A DNA stretch of 64,000 nt from Pseudomonas sp. Au-Pse12 (GCF_021341665.1 NZ_JAJTTH010000001.1:558001-622000), one strand, 5' to 3'. Numbered from the stretch's first letter, positions 39,711 to 47,656 are shown. The notes: generated from the letters alone by a model not told the origin. Program-made: numbers and translations.

Positions 39711-40862
39711 ATGTTGCGTAAAACCCTTATCGCCACCTGGTGTTCCAGTGTCTTGCTGGCCTGTGCCTTACCGGTGATGGCCGCCGCGCCCCAGGCATTT
39801 CCCAGTGAGCAGGGCACCTTGCAGCTGACCCCGCTTGCTCAAGGCCTTGAGCACCCCTGGGCCTTGGCGTTCTTGCCCGATCGCCAAGGCATCCTGGTCA
39901 CCGAGCGCCCGGGCCACCTGCGGCTTGTCAGCGCGGACGGCAAGCTCTCGGCGCCCTTGAGCGGGGTGCCCAAGGTCTGGGCCCAGGGCCAGGGTGGCCT
40001 GCTGGATGTGGCGCTGTCGCCGGACTTCAGGCAGGACCGCATGGTGTATCTGTCCTACGCCGAAGGCGGTGGCGAGGGCGGGACTGCCGGCACTGCCGTG
40101 GGCCGTGGACGCTTGAGCGATGACCTGAGCGGGCTCAAGGATTTCCAGGTGATCTTCCGTCAGGAGCCCAAGCTGTCCACCGGCAATCACTTCGGTTCGC
40201 GGTTGGTGTTCGACCGTGACGGCTACCTGTTCGTCACCCTGGGGGAAAACAACGACCGGCCCACCGCCCAGGACCTGGACAAGCTCCAGGGCAAGATCGT
40301 GCGCCTGTACCCCGACGGCCGGGTTCCGGACGACAACCCCTTTGTCGGCCAGGCCGGAGTACGCCCGGAAATCTGGAGTTACGGCCATCGCAATCCCCAG
40401 GGCGCGGCGCTCAACCCCTGGAGCGGCACCTTGTGGGAGAACGAACACGGGCCCAAGGGCGGCGACGAGATCAATATCATCGAGCGCGGCAAGAACTATG
40501 GCTGGCCCCTGGCGACCCACGGCATCAACTATTCCGGCCAGCCGATTCCCGAGTCTGGCGGCCAGACCGCATCCGGCACCGTGGCACCTCATCATGTCTG
40601 GGAGAAATCCCCCGGCATCAGTGGCATGGCCTTCTACGACAGTGATCGCTTCAAGCCCTGGCAGCACAACGTGTTCATAGGCGCCCTGGCCAGCCAGGAG
40701 CTGATCCGCCTGCAATTCAACGGCGACCGCATCGAGCATGAAGAGCGCATGCTGGGCGGGCTCAAGGCGCGTATCCGTGATGTGCGCCAGGGGCCGGACG
40801 GCTACCTCTATATCCTCACCGACGAGGACCAGGGCACGCTGTACAAAGTGGGCCTGCAATAG
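39711..40862 (+). CDS. PQQ-dependent soluble aldose dehydrogenase (Asd/YliI-like)
   Basis: This 383-residue precursor has a signal peptide (MLRKTLIATWCSSVLLACAL) and a six-bladed propeller of the soluble PQQ glucose/sorbosone dehydrogenase family: LEHPWALAFLPDRQGILVTER, STGNHFGSRLVFDRDGYLF with the catalytic histidine, SYGHRNPQGAALNP and WENEHGPKGGDEINII. Periplasmic oxidation of aldose sugars with PQQ as cofactor is the family's role. The natural substrate is uncertain. Confidence 0.9.
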   Translation: MLRKTLIATWCSSVLLACALPVMAAAPQAFPSEQGTLQLTPLAQGLEHPWALAFLPDRQGILVTERPGHLRLVSADGKLSAPLSGVPKVWAQGQGGLLDVALSPDFRQDRMVYLSYAEGGGEGGTAGTAVGRGRLSDDLSGLKDFQVIFRQEPKLSTGNHFGSRLVFDRDGYLFVTLGENNDRPTAQDLDKLQGKIVRLYPDGRVPDDNPFVGQAGVRPEIWSYGHRNPQGAALNPWSGTLWENEHGPKGGDEINIIERGKNYGWPLATHGINYSGQPIPESGGQTASGTVAPHHVWEKSPGISGMAFYDSDRFKPWQHNVFIGALASQELIRLQFNGDRIEHEERMLGGLKARIRDVRQGPDGYLYILTDEDQGTLYKVGLQ

Positions 40863-40899
40863 CCCCGGACTCGTTTGCAGGAGCCAACTGCGATGCTCG

Positions 40900-41997
40900 T
40901 TACGGGCGGGGAAACAGCACCACCGCGGCGCGCAACTTGCTGCTGCCGAAGCTGCACATCTTGTCGAACTCGCCATGGCTCACCGGCAGGTGCTGGCAAT
41001 CCATTGGCTGACGGTGCTGGCTGTGGTCGACATCCGGGTCGTGCAGGTAGACGAAGTCCTGGTCGCAGTCGGTGACTATCACCCAGTGCGGCGCCTTGGA
41101 GCGGGTCAGGCGGTAGCTGCTGATCAGCACCAGGGGCTGACCGCCTTGGCGCAACAGGCCGGGCAAGTCCAGTGGCCCGCCGAGCACTTGCTGCACCGGG
41201 CTGGCATCCAGCTCCTTGCAGAACTCGTCGTGGACCAGGCGCATGACGTCCTTTTTATGCTCGTCACGCACGCCATTGAGAAACAACGGCCCGGCGCTGT
41301 TGACCTGCAAGCGCACCGCAAAGCCCCGGCGCCAGGCAGCCAGCGCCAGCCCCTGGGGGCTGCAGCCGCCGTGGCCAGCGGTCATGAATACGGTGGTGGC
41401 TTCGCGCCAGATCTGCAATTCCTCGCGCCGCTCCAGGGGCCGCGCCGGTTGCAGCGCGGCCATGGCCATCAGCAGGCAAGCGGGGCCACAGGTGAAGTCG
41501 GTGGTCTGCTGGTAGTAGGGCACGCAGATGCTGCGGGTCTCCCGGTGCTGGAGAATGCGTTTCTCCAGGCGCAGGGCATCGGCGTGGTCTTCGTAGTAGT
41601 CGTGCAGGCGGGCAAAGCGCCGGTAGCCATGGCCTTCATACAAGGCCAGCGCCACCGGGTTGTCGGTACGCACCTCAAGGCGCAGATAGGCGCAATCGTG
41701 GGCCAGGGCGCAGGCCTCGATCCGTTGCAGCAGGCGCTTGCCCAGGCCCAGGCCGCGAGCCTCCTGGGCGATGGCCAGGGAATACAGGCGGGCCAGCGAG
41801 GTGCCGCGATGAAACAGCACCAGCGCATAACCCAGCAGTTGCGCCTGCTGTTCGGCCACCAGCAGTTGCCCGTTGGCGCGGCTGATCATCCACTGGAAGC
41901 TGCGCGGGGTCAGCCGGTCACTGGTGAAACATTGCTGCTCCAGCGCCACCAGCGCCGGCAGGTCCTCGGGGGTTGCAGTGCGAAAGACAAGATCCAT
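40900..41997 (-). CDS. GNAT acetyltransferase fused to a C39/papain-like peptidase
   Basis: This 365-residue fusion has an N-terminal GNAT domain (residues about 1-150, acetyl-CoA motif EARGLGLGKRLLQRIEA) and a C-terminal C39-like peptidase (about 158-365) with YQQTTDFTCGPACLLMAMA holding the catalytic cysteine, APHWVIVTDC the histidine and YLHDPDV the aspartate. It is divergent from an RLAN/RimK-like ATP-grasp gene across 93 bases. This fusion and an RLAN ATP-grasp are known to co-occur and were predicted by comparative genomics to make or modify peptides. The product and substrate are unknown, and no signal peptide is present. Confidence 0.88.
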   Translation of the reverse strand: MDLVFRTATPEDLPALVALEQQCFTSDRLTPRSFQWMISRANGQLLVAEQQAQLLGYALVLFHRGTSLARLYSLAIAQEARGLGLGKRLLQRIEACALAHDCAYLRLEVRTDNPVALALYEGHGYRRFARLHDYYEDHADALRLEKRILQHRETRSICVPYYQQTTDFTCGPACLLMAMAALQPARPLERREELQIWREATTVFMTAGHGGCSPQGLALAAWRRGFAVRLQVNSAGPLFLNGVRDEHKKDVMRLVHDEFCKELDASPVQQVLGGPLDLPGLLRQGGQPLVLISSYRLTRSKAPHWVIVTDCDQDFVYLHDPDVDHSQHRQPMDCQHLPVSHGEFDKMCSFGSSKLRAAVVLFPRP

Positions 41998-42090
41998 ATG
42001 ACCGCCGTAAAAGTTGCGTAATGAAACGAGACTTCAAAAAAAGTTCGTGCTTAATAGAAAGGGTCAGGTTCTTCAGCGAGAGCGAACTTT

Positions 42091-43677
42091 ATGTCAGCGG
42101 TACAAGGTCATTGGCGAGAAGTATCCGGGCAAAGTTTGCCGGCGACAATCACTTCCTCAACTAATATTTCCCGCCTGGATAAAACGTCCAGCCAGGTGAT
42201 TATTATTGTCGAACGCAAGGAAGACTGGGCCTCCTACTTTCCCAGCGAAGACATTCTCACAGCCCAGGAGTACCTCGAACACAGCCGCGAAAGCGCGCCC
42301 GGCAAGCGCGTCCAGGTGATCAACCTGTGCCGCAGCTACAAGTACCTGGGGCATGGCTACTACTGCTCGCTATTGGCTGAAGCCCGCGGCCACCGGGTGA
42401 TTCCCTCGGTCAGGACGATCAGCGAATTGACCCGCAAGGCGCTTTACGGGCTGGCCCTGGACGATCTCGACAAGAGCCTGGAAAAGGCCCTGAGCAATCA
42501 TCTCTACCGCGACACCGAAGGCTTTACCCTGACCCTGTATTTCGGTCGCACGCATATCGAGCCGTTGCAGGATCTGGCCCGACAATTGTTTGAACTGTTC
42601 CCTTGTCCGATCTTGTTAGTTGATTTCAAGCGAACTAACAGTTGGCACATCGAAGGCGTCAAGTCGGGGGCGTTGCATAAGTTGCGCGAAGATCAGGAAG
42701 ATCAGTTCGCCAACTCCCTGGACAGTTTCAGCCGCAAGGTCTGGCGGGTTCCGCGCTCGCGGCAAGTGGCCCGTTATGACCTGGCGATTCTCCACGATCC
42801 GCAGGAACTCCTGCCGCCTTCCAACCCTCGGGCGCTGGAGAGTTTCATCCGCGTCGGCAAGGGCCTGGGCATCGATGTCGAGCTGATCGAGAAAAAGGAT
42901 TACTCGCGCCTGGCCGAGTACGACGCGCTGCTGATCCGCGAAACCACCAGCGTCGACAACCACACCTACCGTTTTGCCAAGAAGGCCGAGAGCGAAGGGC
43001 TGGTGGTGATGGACGACCCGGCCTCGATCCTGCGCTGCACCAACAAGGTCTATCTCAGCGACCTGCTCAAGGGCCATCAACTGGGCATGCCCGCCACCGA
43101 GATTCTCTACAAGGAGCGACCGCAGGACTTCGAGCGGGTCGGCGAGCGCCTGGGCTTTCCCCTGGTGCTGAAGATTCCCGACGGCTGTTTCTCCCGCGGG
43201 GTGATCAAGGTCGAGAGCCAGCAAGCCTTGCTGGAAGCCACCGCCGAGCTGTTCGAGCACTCGGTGTTGCTGCTGGCGCAGGAATTCTTCTACACCGAAT
43301 ACGACTGGCGCATCGGCGTGCTCAACCGCAAGCCGATCTTTGCCTGCCAGTACTTCATGTCCAAGGGCCACTGGCAGATCTACAACCACAAGGCCAAGGG
43401 CCAGGACATCAACGGCGAATGCCGCACCCTGGCGATCCACGAAGTGCCACGGGCGGTGGTGGAGCTGGCGGTGAAGACCGCCAACCTGATCGGTGATGGC
43501 CTGTACGGCGTCGATCTCAAGCAGTCCGGCGACAAGGTGGTGGTGATCGAGGTCAACGACAACCCCAACCTCGACGCCGGTATCGAAGACGCCTATCTGC
43601 AGGACGACCTGTATGCCCTGGTGCTGGAGGAATTCGTCCGCCGCCTGGAGCTCAAGCGCCGCGGCCAGGCCTGGTAG
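42091..43677 (+). CDS. RimK-like ATP-grasp ligase with RLAN N-terminal domain
   Basis: This 528-residue cytosolic protein has an N-terminal RLAN-type domain (about residues 35-200: VIIIVERKEDWASYFPSEDI, VINLCRSYKYLGHGYYCSLL) followed by a RimK-like ATP-grasp ligase (about 290-510), with FPLVLKIPDGCFSRGVIKVE for nucleotide binding and VVVIEVNDNPNLDAGIED for Mg2+ and acyl-phosphate chemistry. Such enzymes join a carboxylate to an amine, often adding amino acids to a peptide or protein. Its divergent partner is the GNAT/C39 fusion. The first 35 residues are poorly ordered. The start has only a weak GAGAG site upstream. Confidence 0.88.
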   Translation: MSAVQGHWREVSGQSLPATITSSTNISRLDKTSSQVIIIVERKEDWASYFPSEDILTAQEYLEHSRESAPGKRVQVINLCRSYKYLGHGYYCSLLAEARGHRVIPSVRTISELTRKALYGLALDDLDKSLEKALSNHLYRDTEGFTLTLYFGRTHIEPLQDLARQLFELFPCPILLVDFKRTNSWHIEGVKSGALHKLREDQEDQFANSLDSFSRKVWRVPRSRQVARYDLAILHDPQELLPPSNPRALESFIRVGKGLGIDVELIEKKDYSRLAEYDALLIRETTSVDNHTYRFAKKAESEGLVVMDDPASILRCTNKVYLSDLLKGHQLGMPATEILYKERPQDFERVGERLGFPLVLKIPDGCFSRGVIKVESQQALLEATAELFEHSVLLLAQEFFYTEYDWRIGVLNRKPIFACQYFMSKGHWQIYNHKAKGQDINGECRTLAIHEVPRAVVELAVKTANLIGDGLYGVDLKQSGDKVVVIEVNDNPNLDAGIEDAYLQDDLYALVLEEFVRRLELKRRGQAW

Positions 43678-43687
43678 GAAGGGGCCT

Positions 43688-44452
43688 TCACTGCGGCTGC
43701 AGGGTCAGCACCTCGAAGCCGTCGCGGGTCACCGCCACCGTGTGTTCCCACTGGGCCGAGAGGCCGTTGTCGCGGGTCACCACGGTCCAGCCATCCTTGA
43801 GCCCGCGCACCCGGGCGCTGCCCTGGTTGAGCATCGGCTCGATGGTGAAGACCATGCCTTCGCGCAGCTCCAGGCCCGTGCCGGGGCGGCCGAAGTGGAG
43901 GACCTGCGGCTCTTCGTGCATCTGCCGGCCGATGCCGTGGCCACAGTACTCGCGTACCACGCTGTAGCCCTTGGCCTCGGCATGGGCCTGGATGGCGTGG
44001 CCGATATCGCCCAGCCGGGCTCCCGGGCGCACCACCTTGATCGCCGCCCACATGGCCTCGAACGTAGTGTCCACCAGGCGCCGGGCCTTGGGCCCGACGC
44101 TGCCGATCAGGTACATCTTGCTGGAGTCGGCGATGTAGCCGTTCTTCTCCAGGGTGATGTCGATATTGACGATGTCACCGTCCTTGAGCACGGCCTTGGC
44201 ATGCGGCATGCCGTGGCACACCACTTCGTTGATCGAGGTGTTGATGCAATAGGGGTAGTTGTACTGGCCCTTGCTGGCGGGGCGCGCCTTGAGCTCCTGG
44301 CGGATCATGTGTTCCACCGCGGCGTCCAGTTCCAGGGTGGACAGGCCCGCGGCGACAAAACCGTCGAGGAAGGTGAATACCTGGGCCAGCAGGCGCCCGG
44401 ATTCGCGCATCAGCGCCAGTTGCTCCGGGGTCTTGATCAGCGCTTGAGTCAT
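43688..44452 (-). CDS. map: Type I methionine aminopeptidase (additional map copy type)
   Basis: This 254-residue M24 enzyme removes N-terminal methionine. All five metal ligands can be seen: NIDITLE, IADSSKMY, HGIGRQMHEEP, FTIEPML and QWEHTVAV. Substrate-site YNYPYCINTSINEVVCHGMP is intact. Its start overlaps the stop of the preceding antitoxin-like RHH gene by four bases, so the two are coupled. The usual housekeeping map lies next to rpsB in Pseudomonas, so this is probably a second copy with its own control. That genomic point cannot be checked here. Confidence 0.93.
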   Translation of the reverse strand: MTQALIKTPEQLALMRESGRLLAQVFTFLDGFVAAGLSTLELDAAVEHMIRQELKARPASKGQYNYPYCINTSINEVVCHGMPHAKAVLKDGDIVNIDITLEKNGYIADSSKMYLIGSVGPKARRLVDTTFEAMWAAIKVVRPGARLGDIGHAIQAHAEAKGYSVVREYCGHGIGRQMHEEPQVLHFGRPGTGLELREGMVFTIEPMLNQGSARVRGLKDGWTVVTRDNGLSAQWEHTVAVTRDGFEVLTLQPQ

Positions 44453-44649
44453 GCACGGCCCCTGAGCAGGTCGGGTTTGTTCAGCAACAGTTTGTTGATC
44501 AGGTCGTTGTAGGCCAGGTGCGGATTGAGTTCGGCCAGCAGGCCGATCTTCATCCAGAACTCGGCCTGGGCGTTGATCGAGCGGTCCATGGCGGCGCTGG
44601 CCACGCGGATCTGCTCGTGCAGTTCATCGGAGATCTTGACGATGCCCAT
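44449..44649 (-). CDS. ParD-like ribbon-helix-helix protein
   Basis: This 66-residue protein (MGIVKISDELHEQIRVASAA, MDRSINAQAEFWMKIG) has the short beta strand followed by two helices typical of ParD-like ribbon-helix-helix DNA-binding antitoxins. No ParE toxin is beside it. Instead its stop overlaps the start of a methionine aminopeptidase gene. A perfect palindrome 20 bases upstream is a likely operator for its own protein. GAGG lies 15 bases before the ATG. Confidence 0.85.
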   Translation of the reverse strand: MGIVKISDELHEQIRVASAAMDRSINAQAEFWMKIGLLAELNPHLAYNDLINKLLLNKPDLLRGRA

Positions 44650-44669
44650 GTCGGGGGCTCCCTTGAGGA

Positions 44670-44699
44670 AATATACGAATCATATATGTTTCGTATATT
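44670..44699 (-). promoter_or_regulatory. Palindromic operator upstream of the RHH-map operon
   Basis: Perfect ten-base arms AATATACGAA and TTCGTATATT are separated by ten bases that are themselves nearly symmetric (CATATATG). The 30-base element lies 21-50 bases before the RHH start codon, in the promoter position, and is most simply an autoregulatory site for that protein. Confidence 0.7.
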
Positions 44700-44700
44700 C

Positions 44701-44745
44701 AGCTTCAAGCTTCAAGCTTCAAGCTTCAAGCTTCAAGCTTCAAGC
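44701..44745. repeat. Heptanucleotide tandem repeat (AGCTTCA)6
   Basis: Six perfect copies of AGCTTCA plus three bases of a seventh lie directly next to the palindromic operator, between the divergent RHH-map operon and the threonine dehydratase leader. Perfect repeats of this kind mutate by slippage and could change promoter spacing in either direction. Confidence 0.9.
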
Positions 44746-44758
44746 GCGGAGAAAAGCG

Positions 44759-44787
44759 TTGACCGGAACTGGCTGGCGCGGTTAATT
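44759..44787 (+). promoter_or_regulatory. Candidate promoter of the threonine dehydratase leader
   Basis: TTGACC (44759-44764) and a weak TTAATT (44782-44787) are separated by 17 bases. Transcription would begin near 44794, almost at the leader ATG (44796), which would make the leader peptide leaderless and explain its lack of a ribosome site. The -10 match is poor, so this is tentative. Confidence 0.35.
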
Positions 44788-44795
44788 TCCAGCCC

Positions 44796-44864
44796 ATGAC
44801 TTTTTCTGCCTATCGTTCCCAGCCAAGCATTATTACCGCCATTACCGATTGGCGGGCTTGCTGA
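44796..44864 (+). CDS. Ile/Thr-rich leader peptide (22 aa) of the threonine dehydratase gene
   Basis: A 22-codon frame begins MTFSAYRSQPS, contains the block IITAIT (Ile-Ile-Thr-Ala-Ile-Thr) and ends DWRAC. It is too short for ordinary gene calling. It lies just ahead of mutually exclusive hairpins and a T-rich terminator, the layout of an amino-acid attenuation leader. Isoleucine is the pathway end product of threonine dehydratase and threonine its substrate. No good ribosome site is seen. Confidence 0.6.
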   Translation: MTFSAYRSQPSIITAITDWRAC

Positions 44865-44900
44865 CGACTGCACCCAACCCGCCCTGGAGGCGGGTTTTTT
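44836..44900 (+). promoter_or_regulatory. Transcription attenuator before the threonine dehydratase gene
   Basis: Four complementary segments are present: 1 = CCGCC (44836-44840), 2 = GGCGGG (44851-44856), 3 = AACCCGCC (44876-44883), 4 = GGCGGGTT (44889-44896) followed by T residues to 44900. Segment 1 can pair with 2, 2 with 3 (antiterminator), and 3 with 4 (terminator, eight-base stem, five-base loop). Segments 1 and 2 lie within the leader peptide codons, so ribosome stalling at the Ile/Thr codons would favour pairing 2:3 and read-through. Confidence 0.7.
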
Positions 44901-44942
44901 CTCTCTGTCTCCCGGGCTTCGAACACCGCCAGGAGATCCATC

Positions 44943-45971
44943 ATGAGTCGCCCCAGTCGCTCTGCCACCCCCCAGCCCCGCGCCGACATGGCGTTGCTGG
45001 AACACTATGTGAAGATGATCCTCGCCGCGCCGGTCTATGACCTGGCGATCTGCACGCCGTTGCAGGCGGCGCCGGCGCTGTCGCAGCGGCTGGGCAATCA
45101 GATCCTGCTCAAGCGCGAGGACCTGCAACCGACCTTTTCCTTCAAGATCCGCGGGGCCTACAACCGTCTGGCGCAACTTGGCCCGGAGCAGAAGCGGCGC
45201 GGGGTGATCACCGCCTCCGCCGGCAATCATGCTCAGGGCGTGGCCCTGGCTGCGCGGGAACTGGGGATCAAGGCGACCATCGTGATGCCCGCCAGCACCC
45301 CGGAGCTCAAGGTGCTGGGGGTGCGCAGCCGCGACGCCGAGGCCATCCTGCATGGCGAGAGCTTTCCGTTTGCCCTGGCCCATGCCTTGAGCCTGGCGCA
45401 GAGCAGCGGCAGCACCTTTGTCTCGCCGTTCGATGATCCCCATGTGATTGCCGGGCAGGGCACCGTGGCCATGGAGATCCTGCGCCAGCAGCAAGGCGCG
45501 CTGGATGCGATCTTTGTCCCGGTCGGCGGTGGGGGGCTGATCGCCGGGATCGCCGCCTACGTCAAATACCTGCGGCCGGAAATCCGCATCGTCGGGGTTG
45601 AGTCGGAACATTCCAATTGCCTGCAGCAGGCCTTGGCGGCGGGGGAGCGGGTGGTGTTGCCTGCGGTGGGAACCTTTGCCGACGGCGTCGCGGTGGCGCA
45701 GATCGGCGAGTACGGTTTCCAGATCTGCCGGCATCACGTGGACCAGGTGATCAGCGTCAGCAACGATCAGCTGTGCGCCGCCATCAAGGACATCTACGAC
45801 GACACCCGCTCGATCACTGAGCCCTCGGGCGCCCTGGCAGTGGCGGGGATCAAGGAATACGTGGCGCAAAGCGCGGTCAGCGGCCAGACCCTGGTGGCGA
45901 TCGATTCCGGGGCCAACATCAACTTCGACAGCCTGCGCCACGTCGCCGAACGCGCCGCCCTGAGCAACTAG
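44943..45971 (+). CDS. Threonine dehydratase, short catalytic form (IlvA-like)
   Basis: This pyridoxal-phosphate enzyme deaminates threonine to 2-oxobutyrate, the first step to isoleucine. The PLP lysine is in TFSFKIRGAYNRL, with ASAGNHAQGVALAA and the phosphate-binding VPVGGGGLIAGIA. At 342 residues it lacks the C-terminal ACT-like regulatory domain of full-length IlvA, so it is probably insensitive to isoleucine feedback. The attenuator just upstream would supply the control instead. AGGAG precedes the ATG. A catabolic role is the alternative, but the leader argues for biosynthesis. Confidence 0.88.
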   Translation: MSRPSRSATPQPRADMALLEHYVKMILAAPVYDLAICTPLQAAPALSQRLGNQILLKREDLQPTFSFKIRGAYNRLAQLGPEQKRRGVITASAGNHAQGVALAARELGIKATIVMPASTPELKVLGVRSRDAEAILHGESFPFALAHALSLAQSSGSTFVSPFDDPHVIAGQGTVAMEILRQQQGALDAIFVPVGGGGLIAGIAAYVKYLRPEIRIVGVESEHSNCLQQALAAGERVVLPAVGTFADGVAVAQIGEYGFQICRHHVDQVISVSNDQLCAAIKDIYDDTRSITEPSGALAVAGIKEYVAQSAVSGQTLVAIDSGANINFDSLRHVAERAALSN

Positions 45972-46002
45972 ACCCCGGTTGCGGGAGCAGGCAAGCGGGC
46001 CC

Positions 46003-46317
46003 CTACGACAGCAGCGGGCGCAGGAAACTGCGCTCATAGCTGAGGATGAATTTCTTCTCGACCACCGACGCCACCAGGTCCACGCTTTCCGGGTCACTCA
46101 GGGCGCTCTGGCGGTAGGCTTCGTAATCGGCCAGGGACGGAAAGCTGAACAGGCAATAGGCGATGTTGCTGGCACCTTCCGAAGGCAGGAAGTAACCGTG
46201 GTGGGTGCCGCCCAAGCGCTTGACCACCGCGATCCAGGCTTTGGAATAGGCTTCGAAGTCGGCCAATTGGTAGGGATCAATCACGTATCTGACATGGCAG
46301 GTAATCAACGGTGGCAC
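46003..46317 (-). CDS. NIPSNAP family protein
   Basis: This 104-residue ferredoxin-like-fold protein matches the NIPSNAP type: ITCHVRYVIDPYQLADFEAY, RLGGTHHGYFLPSEGASNIA and FPSLADYEAYR. The start appears to be GTG at 46317. Function is unknown, and the family occurs as small dimeric proteins near metabolic genes. It converges on the threonine dehydratase gene. Confidence 0.82.
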   Translation of the reverse strand: MPPLITCHVRYVIDPYQLADFEAYSKAWIAVVKRLGGTHHGYFLPSEGASNIAYCLFSFPSLADYEAYRQSALSDPESVDLVASVVEKKFILSYERSFLRPLLS

Positions 46318-46586
46318 TCCGGCTAAAGGGGGGAGGGAAGGATCAGGTTTTTCTTGCTGCGCGTTTTCGACGCGGTCCGCACGGGCGGCCAGTGGCTCAG
46401 GCGAAAAAGTCAGTGGCTCAGAGCCAAATCGAATTTAGCAGCCTTGGCAAAGCGGCATAGTCTTTATCTTGGCTCCGTCTGCATGGACTACCCGGACCGG
46501 GCCCGGATCATCAGCGAGCGCCCCGTCACGGCGGTCAGTGTGCCTGCCCGTCGATTGGCCGTCTCGAATATAAGGAGAGCCTTGTC

Positions 46587-46853
46587 ATGTTCTTGTCTGC
46601 CCTGGAGCTGCGCAACATCATTGAAAGCAGCTTTCTGCCCAAGCGTTGCCAATGCACCCTCGGCCCCGATCTGTCGATGACGGTCAAGGTCTTCGGTGAT
46701 CATCAAACCGATCGGGTCGACCTGCTGGTCACGGGCATCGATGCCGCGCAGCTCAACGGCTGCCGGGAAATCAACGAGTTGATCGCCGAGTTGCGCTACG
46801 ACCTGGCCAACCCTCCCAGGGACCTCAGCGTCCACCGGCGCAGGGCCCATTAG
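46587..46853 (+). CDS. DUF1652 family protein
   Basis: This 88-residue Pseudomonas-type protein is recognised by the start MFLSALELRNIIESSFLPKR and the motif CQCTLGPDLSMTVKVF. It is soluble with no signal. AAGGAG lies about 10 bases before the ATG. Function unknown. The 269-base region upstream has two copies of CAGTGGCTCAG (around 46390-46421) but no further gene that I can see. Confidence 0.85.
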   Translation: MFLSALELRNIIESSFLPKRCQCTLGPDLSMTVKVFGDHQTDRVDLLVTGIDAAQLNGCREINELIAELRYDLANPPRDLSVHRRRAH

Positions 46854-46905
46854 CCCGGCCGGCGAGACCCTTGGCGACAGCGTTCGGCAACGCCCTGGCG
46901 CGGTG

Positions 46906-47172
46906 TCAGTTCTGGAACATGCAGGCTTGTGCATGTTTCTGATAGGAAATTTCCGCCTGCTCCCCGGAGTGGGTGATGTAGCGCATGTTGGCGGTCACCA
47001 CTTCGCAGTCGCGGGTTGGCGGCTCGGTCATTGACAAGACCTTGGCGATGTCCAGGCGCATGCCGTACTGATACGGCACCGCTTCCACGGTGTTGACGTC
47101 CGAAGCCTGGGCCAGCCCGGCGACCCCGCACAGGGCCAAGACGCCAAGGAACAGCTGGGTACGAGTTTTCAT
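46906..47172 (-). CDS. DUF2790 exported small protein (copy 1)
   Basis: This 88-residue precursor has a signal peptide (MKTRTQLFLGVLALCGVAGL, ending near AQA) and the DUF2790 core YQYGMRLDIAKVLSMTEPP, followed by two cysteines (RDCEVVTANM and AQACMFQ), probably a disulfide. It is paralogous to the gene at 47402. Function unknown. Confidence 0.86.
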   Translation of the reverse strand: MKTRTQLFLGVLALCGVAGLAQASDVNTVEAVPYQYGMRLDIAKVLSMTEPPTRDCEVVTANMRYITHSGEQAEISYQKHAQACMFQN

Positions 47173-47401
47173 GGTGGTTCTCCGCTACAGATAAAGACCG
47201 TTCAGTTTTCCCCTGAACCTGTCGCACCGGGCGCCAGAAGCGTTCCGCGCCAGTGCTGCGCGAAGCAGAGTTGTTTTTTAGGATTAAGCTATCGTTAAAG
47301 CTGTATCGATAGATTTTGTAATTAAATCTTTCATCTAAGGGCGCGGCGCGGCGGCCCGCAGCGTCGCGGGACGATGCAACGGGCCTTGCGCGTGGGGGCT
47401 G

Positions 47402-47656
47402 TCAGTTCTGGTTGGCGCAGGCGTCCGACAGTTTGCGGTAGGTGATTTCCTCGGGCTTGCCGAGGTTATCGATGAACTTCATGTCGGCCGTGATCACCTT
47501 GCAATCCTGGGTCGCAGGCTCACTCATCGAGATCACTTTGCTCACATGCAGCGGCATTCCATAGTGATAGGGCACAGCGGTGCTGTTGTCCGCCTGGGCC
47601 AAGCCGCTGAGGGCACTCAACAGCAGGGCGGCAGGCAAAGCTATACGCAGGGTCAT
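47402..47656 (-). CDS. DUF2790 exported small protein (copy 2)
   Basis: This 84-residue paralogue of the neighbouring gene has a signal peptide (ALPAALLLSALSGLAQA) and the same core, YHYGMPLHVSKVISMSEPA, plus two cysteines. The copies have diverged clearly, so the duplication is not recent. Between them lies an AT-rich 229-base control region (about 47270-47330) that probably drives copy 1 separately. Confidence 0.86.
   Translation of the reverse strand: MTLRIALPAALLLSALSGLAQADNSTAVPYHYGMPLHVSKVISMSEPATQDCKVITADMKFIDNLGKPEEITYRKLSDACANQN

Noticed and set aside
44701..44745. Possible CRISPR array
   Set aside because: The repeats are contiguous seven-base units without spacers, so this is a simple tandem repeat.
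44700..44800. ParE-type toxin partner for the ParD-like gene
   Set aside because: No frame upstream or downstream resembles ParE or RelE. The overlapping neighbour is an intact methionine aminopeptidase.
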